Assembly (NCBI GenBank): GCA_020852275.1
Contig: JADZBE010000032.1
Span: 62,001 to 126,000, forward strand
DNA from: Phycisphaerales bacterium
GTDB taxonomy: Bacteria; Planctomycetota; Phycisphaerae; UBA1845
Direction: 5' to 3'
DNA: 64,000 nt
A program made the position numbers and the translations under genes. Shown one piece after another: positions 27,822 to 35,651 of this stretch; position 1 is the stretch's first letter, and every line of letters begins with the position of its first letter. The notes under the pieces are model-generated. The model worked only from the letters and a program-made list of their open reading frames with translations, ran no database searches and was not told where the DNA came from.

Positions 27822-28979
27822 TCACCCGCCCCCCATCCCCACGAGCATCCGCGCCACTCGCGCTGAGGCCCCTCCCCCCGACATGCGATCCGCCAAGTTC
27901 CCCAAGGCGACGCTCATCCTCGATCGCTCCCCGGCGTCTCCCAGGATCGCGACCGCGCGCTCAGCAATCGGTCTCGTTGAGGAGTAGTAGGGCATGAACT
28001 CGGGAACCAGTTGCCGTCCAGCGAGGATATTCGGCAGCGAGAGGTACGGCGTGGTCAGCAGCCAGCGGCCAACGAGGTGATAGAAGACACGGGAGGCGTT
28101 GTACATGACGAGCATCGGCTTGCGATGATGCGCCACTTCGAGCGTCGTCGTGCCGGAGGCCACCAGAACAAGGTCGGCCGCACTGATTCCCGCGCCCGGC
28201 GCACCCTCGACACACTTCACCCGCAGACCCGATGGCCCCCGCGCGAGCGCCTCCCTCACGGCCGCCGCCACCGGCGCGCCGGCCACCGAGATCGCGAACC
28301 CCGCCTGCGGAAACCGTGCTTGAATGCCCGCCGCCACCTCGAGCTGTCCCGGCAGAACCTCTGAAACCACGTGCCTCCTCGATCCCGGCAGCAGGGCGAC
28401 CAGCGGGTCACCGAGCGTGCGGAGTCGGGCTGCCTCCGCCGGATCGGGAGGATGAGCGGCCAGTTCCTCAAACAGCGGGTGCCCGACAAACTCGGCCTCC
28501 ACGCCACGGGTGCGGAAGAACTCCTCTTCAAACGGCAGAATCACGGCCACGCGCGTCGCCCGCCGCCGCAGCTTGCCGATTCGCCATCCCCCCCACGCCC
28601 ACATCTGCGGCGCGACATAGTACAGCAGGGGAACGCCGCGGCGCCGGATGATCCGCCCCATCGGCAGGTGCAGCGTCGGGGAGTCAATCACGGCTGCCGC
28701 AGTGATGTGTTGCCCTGCAAGCAGCCGGTCCACGCTGCGCAACAGCCGCAGACCTGTGCCGAGCAGACCCAAGACCCCCGTCAACATCCCGGCCTTCTGC
28801 GTCAGGTCCGCGATCGCTTCGCAGCCCGCCTGCTGCATCTTCGGCCCGGCGACCCCGATGAACCGTGCCCGTGGCTGGAGTGTTCGGACTTCCCGAATCA
28901 GCGCCGCCCCGTAGAGGTCGGCGCTCGGCTCGGCAGTGCTGATGAAGTAAGTGGGTTCAGGTTTGACGGGATGATTCAA
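27822..28979 (-). CDS. lpxB: lipid-A-disaccharide synthase
   Basis: A 385-residue GT19-family glycosyltransferase that joins UDP-2,3-diacylglucosamine and lipid X in lipid A synthesis at the inner membrane. Diagnostic segments are YFISTAEPSADLYGAALIRE near the start, IDSPTLHLP, LLYYVAPQMWAWGGWRIGKL, PFEEEFF, ALLPGSRRHVVSE and SGTTTLEVAH. The length agrees with the 380-residue norm. The start is taken as TTG 28979; a longer frame begins at TTG 29060, but those extra residues are encoded by a dispersed repeat. No other lpx gene is in the window, so this is an isolated gene of an LPS pathway. Confidence 0.93.
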   Translation of the reverse strand: MNHPVKPEPTYFISTAEPSADLYGAALIREVRTLQPRARFIGVAGPKMQQAGCEAIADLTQKAGMLTGVLGLLGTGLRLLRSVDRLLAGQHITAAAVIDSPTLHLPMGRIIRRRGVPLLYYVAPQMWAWGGWRIGKLRRRATRVAVILPFEEEFFRTRGVEAEFVGHPLFEELAAHPPDPAEAARLRTLGDPLVALLPGSRRHVVSEVLPGQLEVAAGIQARFPQAGFAISVAGAPVAAAVREALARGPSGLRVKCVEGAPGAGISAADLVLVASGTTTLEVAHHRKPMLVMYNASRVFYHLVGRWLLTTPYLSLPNILAGRQLVPEFMPYYSSTRPIAERAVAILGDAGERSRMSVALGNLADRMSGGGASARVARMLVGMGGG

Positions 28980-29029
28980 TGATTCCGTTTTCAGTTTAGT
29001 TGCCGTGCTCGAGACGACTGGGCGGCAAT

Positions 29030-29100
29030 CGGCGGCTGGCAAGCCCGCTCGTTGCGACAAATGGGGGAATCCAGTCTCGTCGCGGAGCGGTGGACCAGCG
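29030..29100. repeat. dispersed repeat (inverted copy of the 23258 repeat)
   Basis: AATCCAGTCTCGTCGCGGAGCG here is the reverse complement of the 3' tail sequence of the DUF3604 gene, including the TTCCC/GCGAG flanks. It overlaps the false N-terminal extension of lpxB. Confidence 0.6.
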
Positions 29101-29304
29101 CAAGCCCGCCACCACCGGGCTGCGGTAATCTAACGGTTGGGCCACCTGCAATGGCCACCCAGCTCACGTTTTCACGCCCCTCGGGTCCGCCGCAGCGGAC
29201 GCGGTCCACCCGCACGGTGGCCTCAGACGCGGGACGTGGTCCCCCGGAACTGGCCCTGCGGACAGGCTCAGGACGGCAGCCTCCCTTGATCACATCCTTA
29301 CAGA

Positions 29305-29392
29305 CTTGGCCACATGCTCACGCTGAGTACAGCGAGAGCATGCCGCCCGATGCTCACGCTGAGTAGAGCGAGAACATGCCACCCGGCCGTAT
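29305..29392. repeat. CATGCTCACGCTGAGTA palindromic repeat, two copies
   Basis: Two tandem copies of CATGCTCACGCTGAGTACAG with complementary GCGAGAGCATG arms (about 29311 and 29351) form near-perfect hairpins. The family recurs at 47600-47720. The rest of 28980-29430 has no gene. Confidence 0.65.
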
Positions 29393-29436
29393 AATCCGGC
29401 CGCTGCGAATCGGTCGGCCCGGCGGCTGACGCAGGG

Positions 29437-29464
29437 TTGCTTCCCTTGACTTTTCCGTTAGACT
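29437..29464 (+). promoter_or_regulatory. candidate promoter of rpsB
   Basis: TTGCTT (29437-29442) and TAGACT (29459-29464) are 16 bases apart. A leader of about 55 bases follows, with the Shine-Dalgarno GGTGGAGG at 29511-29518. Confidence 0.5.
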
Positions 29465-29525
29465 GAAGCGTTCCGAACATTCGTCCCTCCGGAGAGGGGC
29501 GGACAACCTTAGGTGGAGGTGTTTC

Positions 29526-30371
29526 TTGGCATCGGAGTTGGTTCGTCAACTGATCGAATCCGGCATTCATTACGGCCACCGCGCAAGCCGCTGGGACCCG
29601 AAGATGAAACCTTACATCTTCGGGAAGCGAAACACGATACACATTATCGACATTCGCGAAACCGTGAAGGGGCTCCTGCGGGCGAAGAAGCTCGTCGGGC
29701 ATGTGGTGTCCAAAGGGGAGGACGTGTTGTTCGTCGGCACGAAGCGTCAGGCGAGGTCCGCCATCGAGGAGAACGCCAAGCGCGTGGGCATGCCCTACGT
29801 CGCGGAGCGCTGGCTCGGCGGAACGCTCACCAACTTCCGCACCATCCGGTCGCGCTTAGCGCGATTGGAGGAGCTGGAGCGGGAGGAGGCCGACGGCACG
29901 TTGATGCAGTACAGCAAGAAGATGATCGCGTCGCGCACGCGCGAGCTGCGCAAGATCAAGCGCAACCTCGAGGGCATCCGCAACATGACCAAGCTGCCCG
30001 GCGCCATGATCGTCTTCGACGTGAAACGTGAGCACAACGCCGTGGCCGAGGCGAGAAAGGCGAAAATCCCCACGATCTGCCTGATCGACACCGACTCGGA
30101 TCCGGCGTTCGCGGACGTGCCCATTCCGGGCAACGACGACTCGATGCGCTCCATCGAGATGGTCGCGCGGATGCTGGCCGACGCCGCGTCGGAAGGTCTG
30201 CGGGCCCGCGCGCAGCGGAAGGAGGAGTCCGCTCCGCCGCCGCAGGAAGGCAATCGACCGCGACGCCGCATGAGCGAAGGTCGCGGCGAGGGTGCTTCTG
30301 AAAAGAGGCAGGCCGAAGGAGAGGGGGGCATGGTCGCTTCGGCGCCCGCTCCCGCGGAGAGCGCCGGCTGA
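29526..30371 (+). CDS. rpsB: 30S ribosomal protein S2
   Basis: A 281-residue S2. Conserved segments are QLIESGIHYGHRASRWDPKMKPYIFG, VLFVGTKRQARSAIEENA, RWLGGTLTNFRTI and PGAMIVFDVKREHNAVAEA, then PTICLIDTDSDP. It starts with TTG at 29526, preceded by GGTGGAGG. The C-terminus is about 45 residues longer than the core protein and is rich in Arg, Glu, Gly and Ala (RRRMSEGRGEGASEKRQAEG). Its job is to bind S1 and the 30S platform. It is followed by tsf, as usual, but with an intrinsic terminator between them. Confidence 0.97.
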   Translation: MASELVRQLIESGIHYGHRASRWDPKMKPYIFGKRNTIHIIDIRETVKGLLRAKKLVGHVVSKGEDVLFVGTKRQARSAIEENAKRVGMPYVAERWLGGTLTNFRTIRSRLARLEELEREEADGTLMQYSKKMIASRTRELRKIKRNLEGIRNMTKLPGAMIVFDVKREHNAVAEARKAKIPTICLIDTDSDPAFADVPIPGNDDSMRSIEMVARMLADAASEGLRARAQRKEESAPPPQEGNRPRRRMSEGRGEGASEKRQAEGEGGMVASAPAPAESAG

Positions 30372-30435
30372 TCGCGCCTGCAGCGCCGGCCGACCGCGCT
30401 CGCGCGGAGGCTTGCGGATGTCGTGTACAAATCCC

Positions 30436-30471
30436 GTGGACCTGGGCGATCGTCGCCAGGTCCACGTTTTT
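30436..30471 (+). terminator. intrinsic terminator between rpsB and tsf
   Basis: GTGGACCTGG (30436-30445) pairs perfectly with CCAGGTCCAC (30456-30465), 10-base loop, followed by GTTTTT. It may attenuate readthrough so that tsf is expressed less than rpsB, or tsf may have its own promoter in the following 190 bases. Confidence 0.9.
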
Positions 30472-30656
30472 CTGATTTATTAGAAGCGACGGGTCCGGTG
30501 GCTCCGGTCATGCGGAGCATCGCCGGCCGCACCCGGCATCGAGGGTGAATCGCGCCGCGCGGGCCGCCGGCATGGAGCCGTCGCACGATCGGCGCATTCC
30601 GCCGGGCGTCGGGTCTCGCCCGCCGGCTGAAATACAAGTTTGGAGATCAACCTGAC

Positions 30657-31487
30657 ATGGCTGCCATCACTGCTGAACTGGTCAAGAACCTGCGTGAAAC
30701 CACGGGCCTGCCCATGATGGAATGCAAGCAGGCGCTGAGCGAAAACAACGGCGACTTCGAGGCCGCCAAGGAGTGGCTGCGCAAGAAGCACAAGGGCAAG
30801 CTTGAAGACCGCTCGGACCGCGCCACCGGCGAGGGGCGCATCGCCTTCCATCTCAGCCCGGATCGCAAGGTGGGCGCGATCATCGAACTTCAATGCGAGA
30901 CCGCGCCCGTCGCCAAGAATGAGCTGTTCGTGAGTCTCGCCAACGCCTTTGCCGCCAAGACCGCCGCCGGCTCGTCGCCGACGCCGGACGTGGCCGCCCT
31001 TCGCGCGGATCCGGCGCTCGACAAGATGTTCGTCGAGACCTACGGCAAGCTGCGGGAGACGATGAACCTGCGCCAGGCGCGGCGCGTCGCGGGCGGCTGC
31101 ATCGCCACGTACATCCACCACGACGGGAAGACCGGCGTCATGATCGCCCTGAACGCCGTGCCCAGCGCGGACTCCGTCGCCGCGGACCTGTGCATGCACG
31201 CCGCCTTCGCCAAGCCCATCGCCATCGAGAAGGACGCGGTCCCCGCGGCCGAGGTGCAGAAGGTCCGCGAGCTGGCGAAGGAAGCCGCCCTCGCCGAGGG
31301 CAAGCCCGCCGCCATCATTGAGAAAATCGCCGAAGGGCGCGTCGCCGCCTACCTCAAAGAGAAAGTCCTCATGGAGCAGGAGCACGCCCGCGCCGACGTG
31401 TACGGCAAGAAGACCGTCCGCGACGTGCTCAAGGAAGCCGGCGTGACGGCCGTGACGGACATGGTGCTCATGCGCGTGGGCGGGTAA
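30657..31487 (+). CDS. tsf: translation elongation factor Ts
   Basis: A 276-residue nucleotide-exchange factor for EF-Tu. The N-terminal UBA-like domain (LVKNLRETTGLPMMECKQALSE..GDFEAAKEWLRKK) includes the TGxGxMDCK-like region in variant form. The central dimerisation domain (GRIAFHLSPDRKVGAIIELQCETAPVAKNE) and C-terminal domain are typical. It is downstream of rpsB on the same strand. The start ATG at 30657 is preceded by TGGAGATCAACCTGAC. Confidence 0.96.
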   Translation: MAAITAELVKNLRETTGLPMMECKQALSENNGDFEAAKEWLRKKHKGKLEDRSDRATGEGRIAFHLSPDRKVGAIIELQCETAPVAKNELFVSLANAFAAKTAAGSSPTPDVAALRADPALDKMFVETYGKLRETMNLRQARRVAGGCIATYIHHDGKTGVMIALNAVPSADSVAADLCMHAAFAKPIAIEKDAVPAAEVQKVRELAKEAALAEGKPAAIIEKIAEGRVAAYLKEKVLMEQEHARADVYGKKTVRDVLKEAGVTAVTDMVLMRVGG

Positions 31488-31546
31488 GCCTGAATCCGCG
31501 CGGGCGCGTGACCGGACGAACGTTTTCTATACGATGACGCTTTCCT

Positions 31547-31567
31547 GGGGCCGGAAGGCCCCTTTTT
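31547..31567 (+). terminator. intrinsic terminator after tsf
   Basis: GGGGCC-GGAA-GGCCCC (31547-31562) is a tetraloop stem followed by TTTTT (31563-31567), 60 bases after the tsf stop. Confidence 0.88.
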
Positions 31568-31587
31568 GTTTGGGGTTCGTGGAGGCT

Positions 31588-31877
31588 GGCGGGTCCGTGG
31601 TGAAAGGATTCGCCCGTCCTTCCCGCGCAGGCAGGAATCCCGCCGAGTCATTCCCACACCGGCGGGAATCCCGCCGCGTCATTCTCGCGCGGGCGGGAAC
31701 CCAGCGGTTCGCCGGCGCGCCTTGGACCCCCGCCTGCGCGGGGGTGGCGAGGGCGCGGGGGTGGCGAGGGCGCGGGGGTGACGAAGGCACTGGGGGCGAC
31801 GAAGGCACTGGGGGTGACGAGGGCACGGGGGCGACGAGCCCCCTGTCCGGTTTCGAGTTCCACCAAGGGCTGCTACG
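31588..31877 (+). mobile_element. MITE-like element, copy B (longest)
   Basis: Starts with GGCGGGTCCGTGGTGAAA and ends with CGAGTTCCACCAAGGGCTGC, matching the inverted ends of other copies. It holds three CCCGCGC..GGCGGGAATCC units, the GGACCCCCGCCTGCGCGGGG hairpin near 31719, an internal minisatellite (31741-31840) and the tail TGTCCGGTTTCGAGTTCCAC. Confidence 0.7.
31741..31840 (+). repeat. 17/18-bp minisatellite inside the MITE-like element
   Basis: About six tandem units based on GGGGGTGACGAGGGCAC vary at two or three positions. They look like an expansion of the GGGGGTGACGAG word that occurs once in other copies of the element. Confidence 0.75.
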
Positions 31878-32017
31878 CGCCGCTCAATCGGCGCGACACC
31901 CATTCTCCCAGGTGTAAGAACCTCGGCACCAGCGACGGAAGCCAGATAAGCAGGCCGGGCCAGTGAGAGGCATTCTCCACCGGCCTGCCGAACACCTGAC
32001 CGTAAGGAGGTTCAGCC

Positions 32018-32995
32018 ATGTGCACCGTCGCTTCGAAGAGCATGCCCGCAGCGTCCTCGCACCGTTTCTCGTGGATTGCAGCGCTGGGCGCGCTGGCGAT
32101 GTTCGCGTTCGCTCACCAAGCCAGCGCGGAGAACAAGACCGTGAAGTTTGACGCCTGGAGTTGCCAACCAGGGACCGTCACGATCACCTTCACCATGCCC
32201 GGCAACAACCCCGTGCCCCACGACATCGTGATTCCTCACGCCATGACGGCCGAAGAGAAGGCGGCGTTCATCGTCGCCGATCTGAAGTTCTGGGACCCCG
32301 CGGGAACCTACGAAGCCTCCGGCAGCAGGGTGTCGATGCTCAAGGACGCGCGGATGACGGTCGAGGCCAGTTCCGGCACGACGCAGGAAGCCAAGGACAT
32401 TCTCAGTTGCGCCGCGCCGGGCAACGCGGTGTGCACCTTCACCGGCCAGTTCAATCCTTTCGACGTGAACCAGCAGCCGGCGATCTTCACCGCGGGCATC
32501 GTCACCGACGTGGGCGAGTTGACGGCGCGGGTTTCCGCTCAAGAGCTGAACTTCCAGACCGACGGACCGATCATCTGCCAGGCGCTTTTCCAGCGGCTCG
32601 CCCCGCGCGCTCCGCAATACGGCGCCCAGATCAACTACGCGGGCGACCGACTCGAAGTCTACTTTGACCCGGCGTACACGGTCACGCAGGGGGGCGTGAT
32701 CTTCGGCACGACATCGCCCAGCCCGGGCTGCTCGGGCGGCGTGGAGCTTTCCCCCCTCGGCGGCGAGACCTGCGGCGAGGGCGCCCAGCTCAACGCCGTC
32801 TGCAAGAACGGCGGCGCGACGGTCATCGGCAAGCTCAAAAACGCAACCCCCGGCGCCGCCGTCACGTTTACCCTCGACGACGGTCAGCCCGTGGACAAAA
32901 CCGTCAACGACCGCGGCAAGGCCAAGGCCAAGTACACCGGTCAGCCGCTCGGCCGGCACACCGTCCGCGTCTGCGACCTCTCGGCGAGTTGCTGA
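32018..32995 (+). CDS. secreted protein with shared Cys-containing C-terminal domain
   Basis: A 325-residue protein with a signal peptide ending near AHQASA. The central part has no recognised domain (HDIVIPHAMTAEEKAAFIVADLKFWDP). The final approximately 75 residues (from CGEGAQLNAVCKNGGATVIG to HTVRVCDLSASC) resemble the ends of the proteins at 38887-40137 and 46735-47475. The shared pattern is an early Cys, then LxN(A/G)TPG, an Asp-Gly turn, a GxAKxK strand and GxHTVxVxxC. It is probably an Ig-like beta-sandwich for surface attachment or binding. A TAAGGAGG Shine-Dalgarno precedes the ATG. Confidence 0.75.
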   Translation: MCTVASKSMPAASSHRFSWIAALGALAMFAFAHQASAENKTVKFDAWSCQPGTVTITFTMPGNNPVPHDIVIPHAMTAEEKAAFIVADLKFWDPAGTYEASGSRVSMLKDARMTVEASSGTTQEAKDILSCAAPGNAVCTFTGQFNPFDVNQQPAIFTAGIVTDVGELTARVSAQELNFQTDGPIICQALFQRLAPRAPQYGAQINYAGDRLEVYFDPAYTVTQGGVIFGTTSPSPGCSGGVELSPLGGETCGEGAQLNAVCKNGGATVIGKLKNATPGAAVTFTLDDGQPVDKTVNDRGKAKAKYTGQPLGRHTVRVCDLSASC

Positions 32996-33139
32996 AGTGG
33001 GACGATTCAACCGGGTGTGCCCGCGCTTCCGCCCAATCATGCAGGCAGCCTGAGATCGACGCTGCCGGCGCCGACCGCAGCACGGGTCCCCGCGGTCGTG
33101 CGGGTGATCCGCGCGGATTCAACGACACCCCTCGGCAGC

Positions 33140-33295
33140 GGAGACCCTTGCTTGCGCTGCGGGTTCCGAAGGGGATGGGCACGCTGGCCATCGGCACCCG
33201 TAGCGCCAGCCAGGACGGATTCCGACAGGACGACGGGCGGCAGGTCGGGGGGCGACAGGTCGGGAGAGCCCCTCGCTGGCGCTACGGGTTCGGAA
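33140..33295. repeat. CCCGTAGCGCCAGC dispersed repeat, inverted set
   Basis: An inverted copy (CTTGCTTGCGCTGCGGGTTC near 33148), a forward copy (CACCCGTAGCGCCAGCCAGG near 33199) and a second inverted copy (CTCGCTGGCGCTACGGGTTC near 33272) are separated by GGCGGCAGGTCGG-type tandem words. The rest of 32996-33395 has no gene. Confidence 0.65.
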
Positions 33296-33395
33296 AGGGA
33301 GAGTCGCGCCGGCCCGGTCGCCGGCTTTTCATCCTTCCGAACGGCTCTAGAATGCCTCCCCCTGCTGGTCGATGAATGGTGCGGGGGTGGAGCCC

Positions 33396-33572
33396 ATGAA
33401 AGCCATGAAGACGTTCGTTGTCTATTTCAGGTATCATGTCTCGGGGGAGAAGAACCCCGGACCGGTCCGTCATTACAAGCTCCAGGCTGAGGACTCGCGC
33501 AGCGCCGAACAATTGCTGCGCCGCATGGCGAATTATCAGGGGCTTGAGGTCTTGCAGATCGAGCAGGTGTAG
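33396..33572 (+). CDS. small conserved-looking protein, 58 residues
   Basis: The sequence starts MKAMKTFVVYFRYHVSGEK. Its ordered beta-alpha pattern (VVYFRYHV..RHYKLQAEDSRSAEQLLRRMANYQGLEVLQIEQV) looks like a ferredoxin-like half rather than random translation. GGGGTGGAG 3-11 bases upstream supports ATG 33396 (ATG 33405 is also possible). No known family was recognised. Confidence 0.55.
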   Translation: MKAMKTFVVYFRYHVSGEKNPGPVRHYKLQAEDSRSAEQLLRRMANYQGLEVLQIEQV

Positions 33573-33599
33573 GCTCCCGCTCCAAGCTCGCGCGGTCGC

Positions 33600-33700
33600 C
33601 TGCGAGACACCACGCAAGCCCTCCCCCGGCACCGCCGGAGGGGGAAAAGCGGCAGCCAGCGCGAACGCCCTGCCCCGGGACCTCCCAGAGGGAGGGAGGA
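33600..33700. repeat. intergenic CCCCCGG../..CCGGAGGGGG palindromes
   Basis: Two palindromic blocks, CTCCCCCGGCACCGCCGGAG near 33620 and CCCCGGGACCTCCCAGAGGG near 33673, sit between two small genes. The last GGGAGGGAGG also serves as Shine-Dalgarno for the following gene. A similar palindrome lies inside the carboxylase gene. Confidence 0.5.
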
Positions 33701-33711
33701 AGACGGAATTC

Positions 33712-34023
33712 ATGGAAACACGTCGAGAGAAGATCGAACGGATGCTGGCGGCGGAGCCGGCAGACGTGTTCCTCAACTTCGGACTGGCGATGGAGCTGAC
33801 GAAGGAGAAGGCGTTCGAGGCCGCGCTGGCGAGTTTCGACCGCGTCATCTCTCTCGATGCCGATTACACCGCCGCCTACCACCACAAAGCCGCGACGCTC
33901 TCAGCGTTGGGGAGGTATGACGAAGCCCGAGCAACGGTTGACGGAGGCATCCAAGCCGCGCGGCGCATCGGCAACGGCCATGCCGAAAGCGAGCTTCGCG
34001 ATCTGCTCCTGGCGATACCCTGA
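33712..34023 (+). CDS. small TPR protein, 103 residues
   Basis: A soluble helical protein with two TPR-like motifs (VFLNFGLAMELTKEKAFEAALASFDRVISLDADYTAAYHHKAATLSALGRYDEARAT in outline; conserved Gly/Ala/Tyr/Pro-equivalent positions present). It is likely an adaptor or scaffold. The start ATG 33712 is backed by GGGAGGGAGGAA; upstream residues in the same frame come from repeat DNA. The following 240 bases are a MITE-like element. Confidence 0.72.
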   Translation: METRREKIERMLAAEPADVFLNFGLAMELTKEKAFEAALASFDRVISLDADYTAAYHHKAATLSALGRYDEARATVDGGIQAARRIGNGHAESELRDLLLAIP

Positions 34024-34032
34024 CGCAGGCGG

Positions 34033-34210
34033 TCTTGGCAGTTCGTGATGAACGGCGACGCTCGTCCTTCCCGCGCAGGCGGAAATCCAGCTCCGTCATT
34101 CCCGCGAAGGCGGGAATCCAGCCGTGTTCCCACCTGCACTGGACCCCCGCCTGCGCGGGGGTAACGAGCCTGATGTCGGGTTTCGAGTTCCTCCTCGGGC
34201 TGTCAGGTCG
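34033..34210 (+). mobile_element. MITE-like element, copy C
   Basis: The start GGCAGTTCGTGATGAACGG and the end GAGTTCCTCCTCGGGCTGTC are imperfect inverted repeats. Inside lie two CCCGCG..GGCGGGAATCCAG units, a GGACCCCCGCCTGCGCGGGG hairpin near 34141 and the TGTCGGGTTTCGAGTTCC tail. Confidence 0.72.
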
Positions 34211-34265
34211 CTTGCAGCCATTGCCAGCGCGCTCGCACGGGGGTTGAATGCCGCGTTGAGGGAGC

Positions 34266-35636
34266 ATGGGCGAACCAGCGACTCGCTACACCTTTGATCG
34301 CGTTGTGCGGATGGTGCTGACCGCAGTCGGCACGGTCACGTGCTTCCTGCTCGTGCGATACCTTGCCGACGTACTCATTCCGTTCGCGGCCGCGGCGGTT
34401 CTCGCCTACGTGCTCAATCCTCTCGTGACGCTTCTGGCCACGCGCCTGCGGCGCCGTTTTGTGGCCGTGCTTTTGACGCTGGCGGGGATCGGCATCGTCC
34501 TATTCGGATTGACCGTTGCGGCGGCGAGTCTCGCGGTGCGCCAGACGCGCGCGTTCTCGTCAACGATGCGAGCCATGTCCGACTCATACAGGGAGGTGCT
34601 GGAGGCGACGCTCGCCGCGCCCGCGCCCCCACCCTCCGCCCAGGAAGGACAGAACGATGCGGCGCTCGATGCCGGAGCTTCGCGACCGTGGTTTCCGCTT
34701 TTCAGCGAAGTGCGAGAGGCGTTCTCAGAGTTATCGGCGGAAGCCACGGGCCAGCCGGGCGCCGGTCCGGACGGCGCGCCTGGCGTGGCCAGCACCGGGG
34801 AGGGAGGGATGGGCGCAGCCGCGCCGCCGCCGGATGCCTCACAGCGGTACCGCCGGTTTTGGACCCGGCTGTCCAGCACTCGGCTGTTCATCGTCCTTCG
34901 TGACCTGATGCCGGCAGAAGCGGATCTGCTGCAATGGGCGCTGACGCAGGCGAAACGGCTGCTCCAGGGCGGATGGGTGGCGATCACCTCCGGGATCAGC
35001 GCCATCGCGGTGGCGACGACGTACCTCGTGCTGACCGCCGTGTTCCTCTTCTTCCTGCTGCTGGATTATCCGGTCTATGTGCAGATGGGGCGGGATTACC
35101 TTCCCCCGGATTACCGCGAGGAAATTCTCAGCTTCCTGCACGAATTCGACTTTGTATTGCGTCGATATCTGCGAGGGCAGTTCGTCGTGGCGATGCTCAC
35201 GGGGATGATCCTCGCGCTGGGGTTCTCGATCATCGGACTTCCGCTGGCGATACCGATGGGGCTGCTCGTCGGCGCGCTGAACATGGTTCCGTATTTGCAG
35301 TCGATCGCGCTGCCGCCCATGTTGTTCCTGGCATTGATGAGGCCGTTTGAGCACTCAGGGGCGACGCTGGCGGGGTCGATCCTCCTGGTTCTGCTCGTTT
35401 TCGCTGTTACCCAGGTGATACAGGACACGGTGCTGACCCCCCGTATCATGGGCAAGGCCACGGGCCTGAAGCCCGTGGCGATTTTGCTGGGGGTGTTCAT
35501 CTGGGGTAAGTTACTGGGCATGTTGGGTCTGTTGCTGGCGATTCCGCTGACGTCGCTGGGGATCGCGTACTATCGGCGCGTCGTCTTGCGCCATGGGCAT
35601 GAAGCGACGCGACCCTCCACGGTGGGTCCTGCCTGA
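34266..35636 (+). CDS. AI-2E family transporter (PerM/TqsA-like permease)
   Basis: A 456-residue polytopic protein. An N-terminal group of two or three membrane helices (LVRYLADVLIPFAAAAVLAYVLNPLV) and a C-terminal group (residues about 240-430) are typical. The signature region RRYLRGQFVVAMLTGMILALGFSIIGLPLAIPMGLLVGALNMVPYLQS, in outline, is characteristic. A long Ala/Pro/Gly-rich soluble insert lies between the groups at about 115-195 (APPPSAQEGQNDAALDAG). Family members export AI-2 or act as Na+/H+ antiporters. The next gene starts 15 bases downstream and may be in the same operon. Confidence 0.9.
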   Translation: MGEPATRYTFDRVVRMVLTAVGTVTCFLLVRYLADVLIPFAAAAVLAYVLNPLVTLLATRLRRRFVAVLLTLAGIGIVLFGLTVAAASLAVRQTRAFSSTMRAMSDSYREVLEATLAAPAPPPSAQEGQNDAALDAGASRPWFPLFSEVREAFSELSAEATGQPGAGPDGAPGVASTGEGGMGAAAPPPDASQRYRRFWTRLSSTRLFIVLRDLMPAEADLLQWALTQAKRLLQGGWVAITSGISAIAVATTYLVLTAVFLFFLLLDYPVYVQMGRDYLPPDYREEILSFLHEFDFVLRRYLRGQFVVAMLTGMILALGFSIIGLPLAIPMGLLVGALNMVPYLQSIALPPMLFLALMRPFEHSGATLAGSILLVLLVFAVTQVIQDTVLTPRIMGKATGLKPVAILLGVFIWGKLLGMLGLLLAIPLTSLGIAYYRRVVLRHGHEATRPSTVGPA

Positions 35637-35651
35637 CGGGAGATTGGCATC

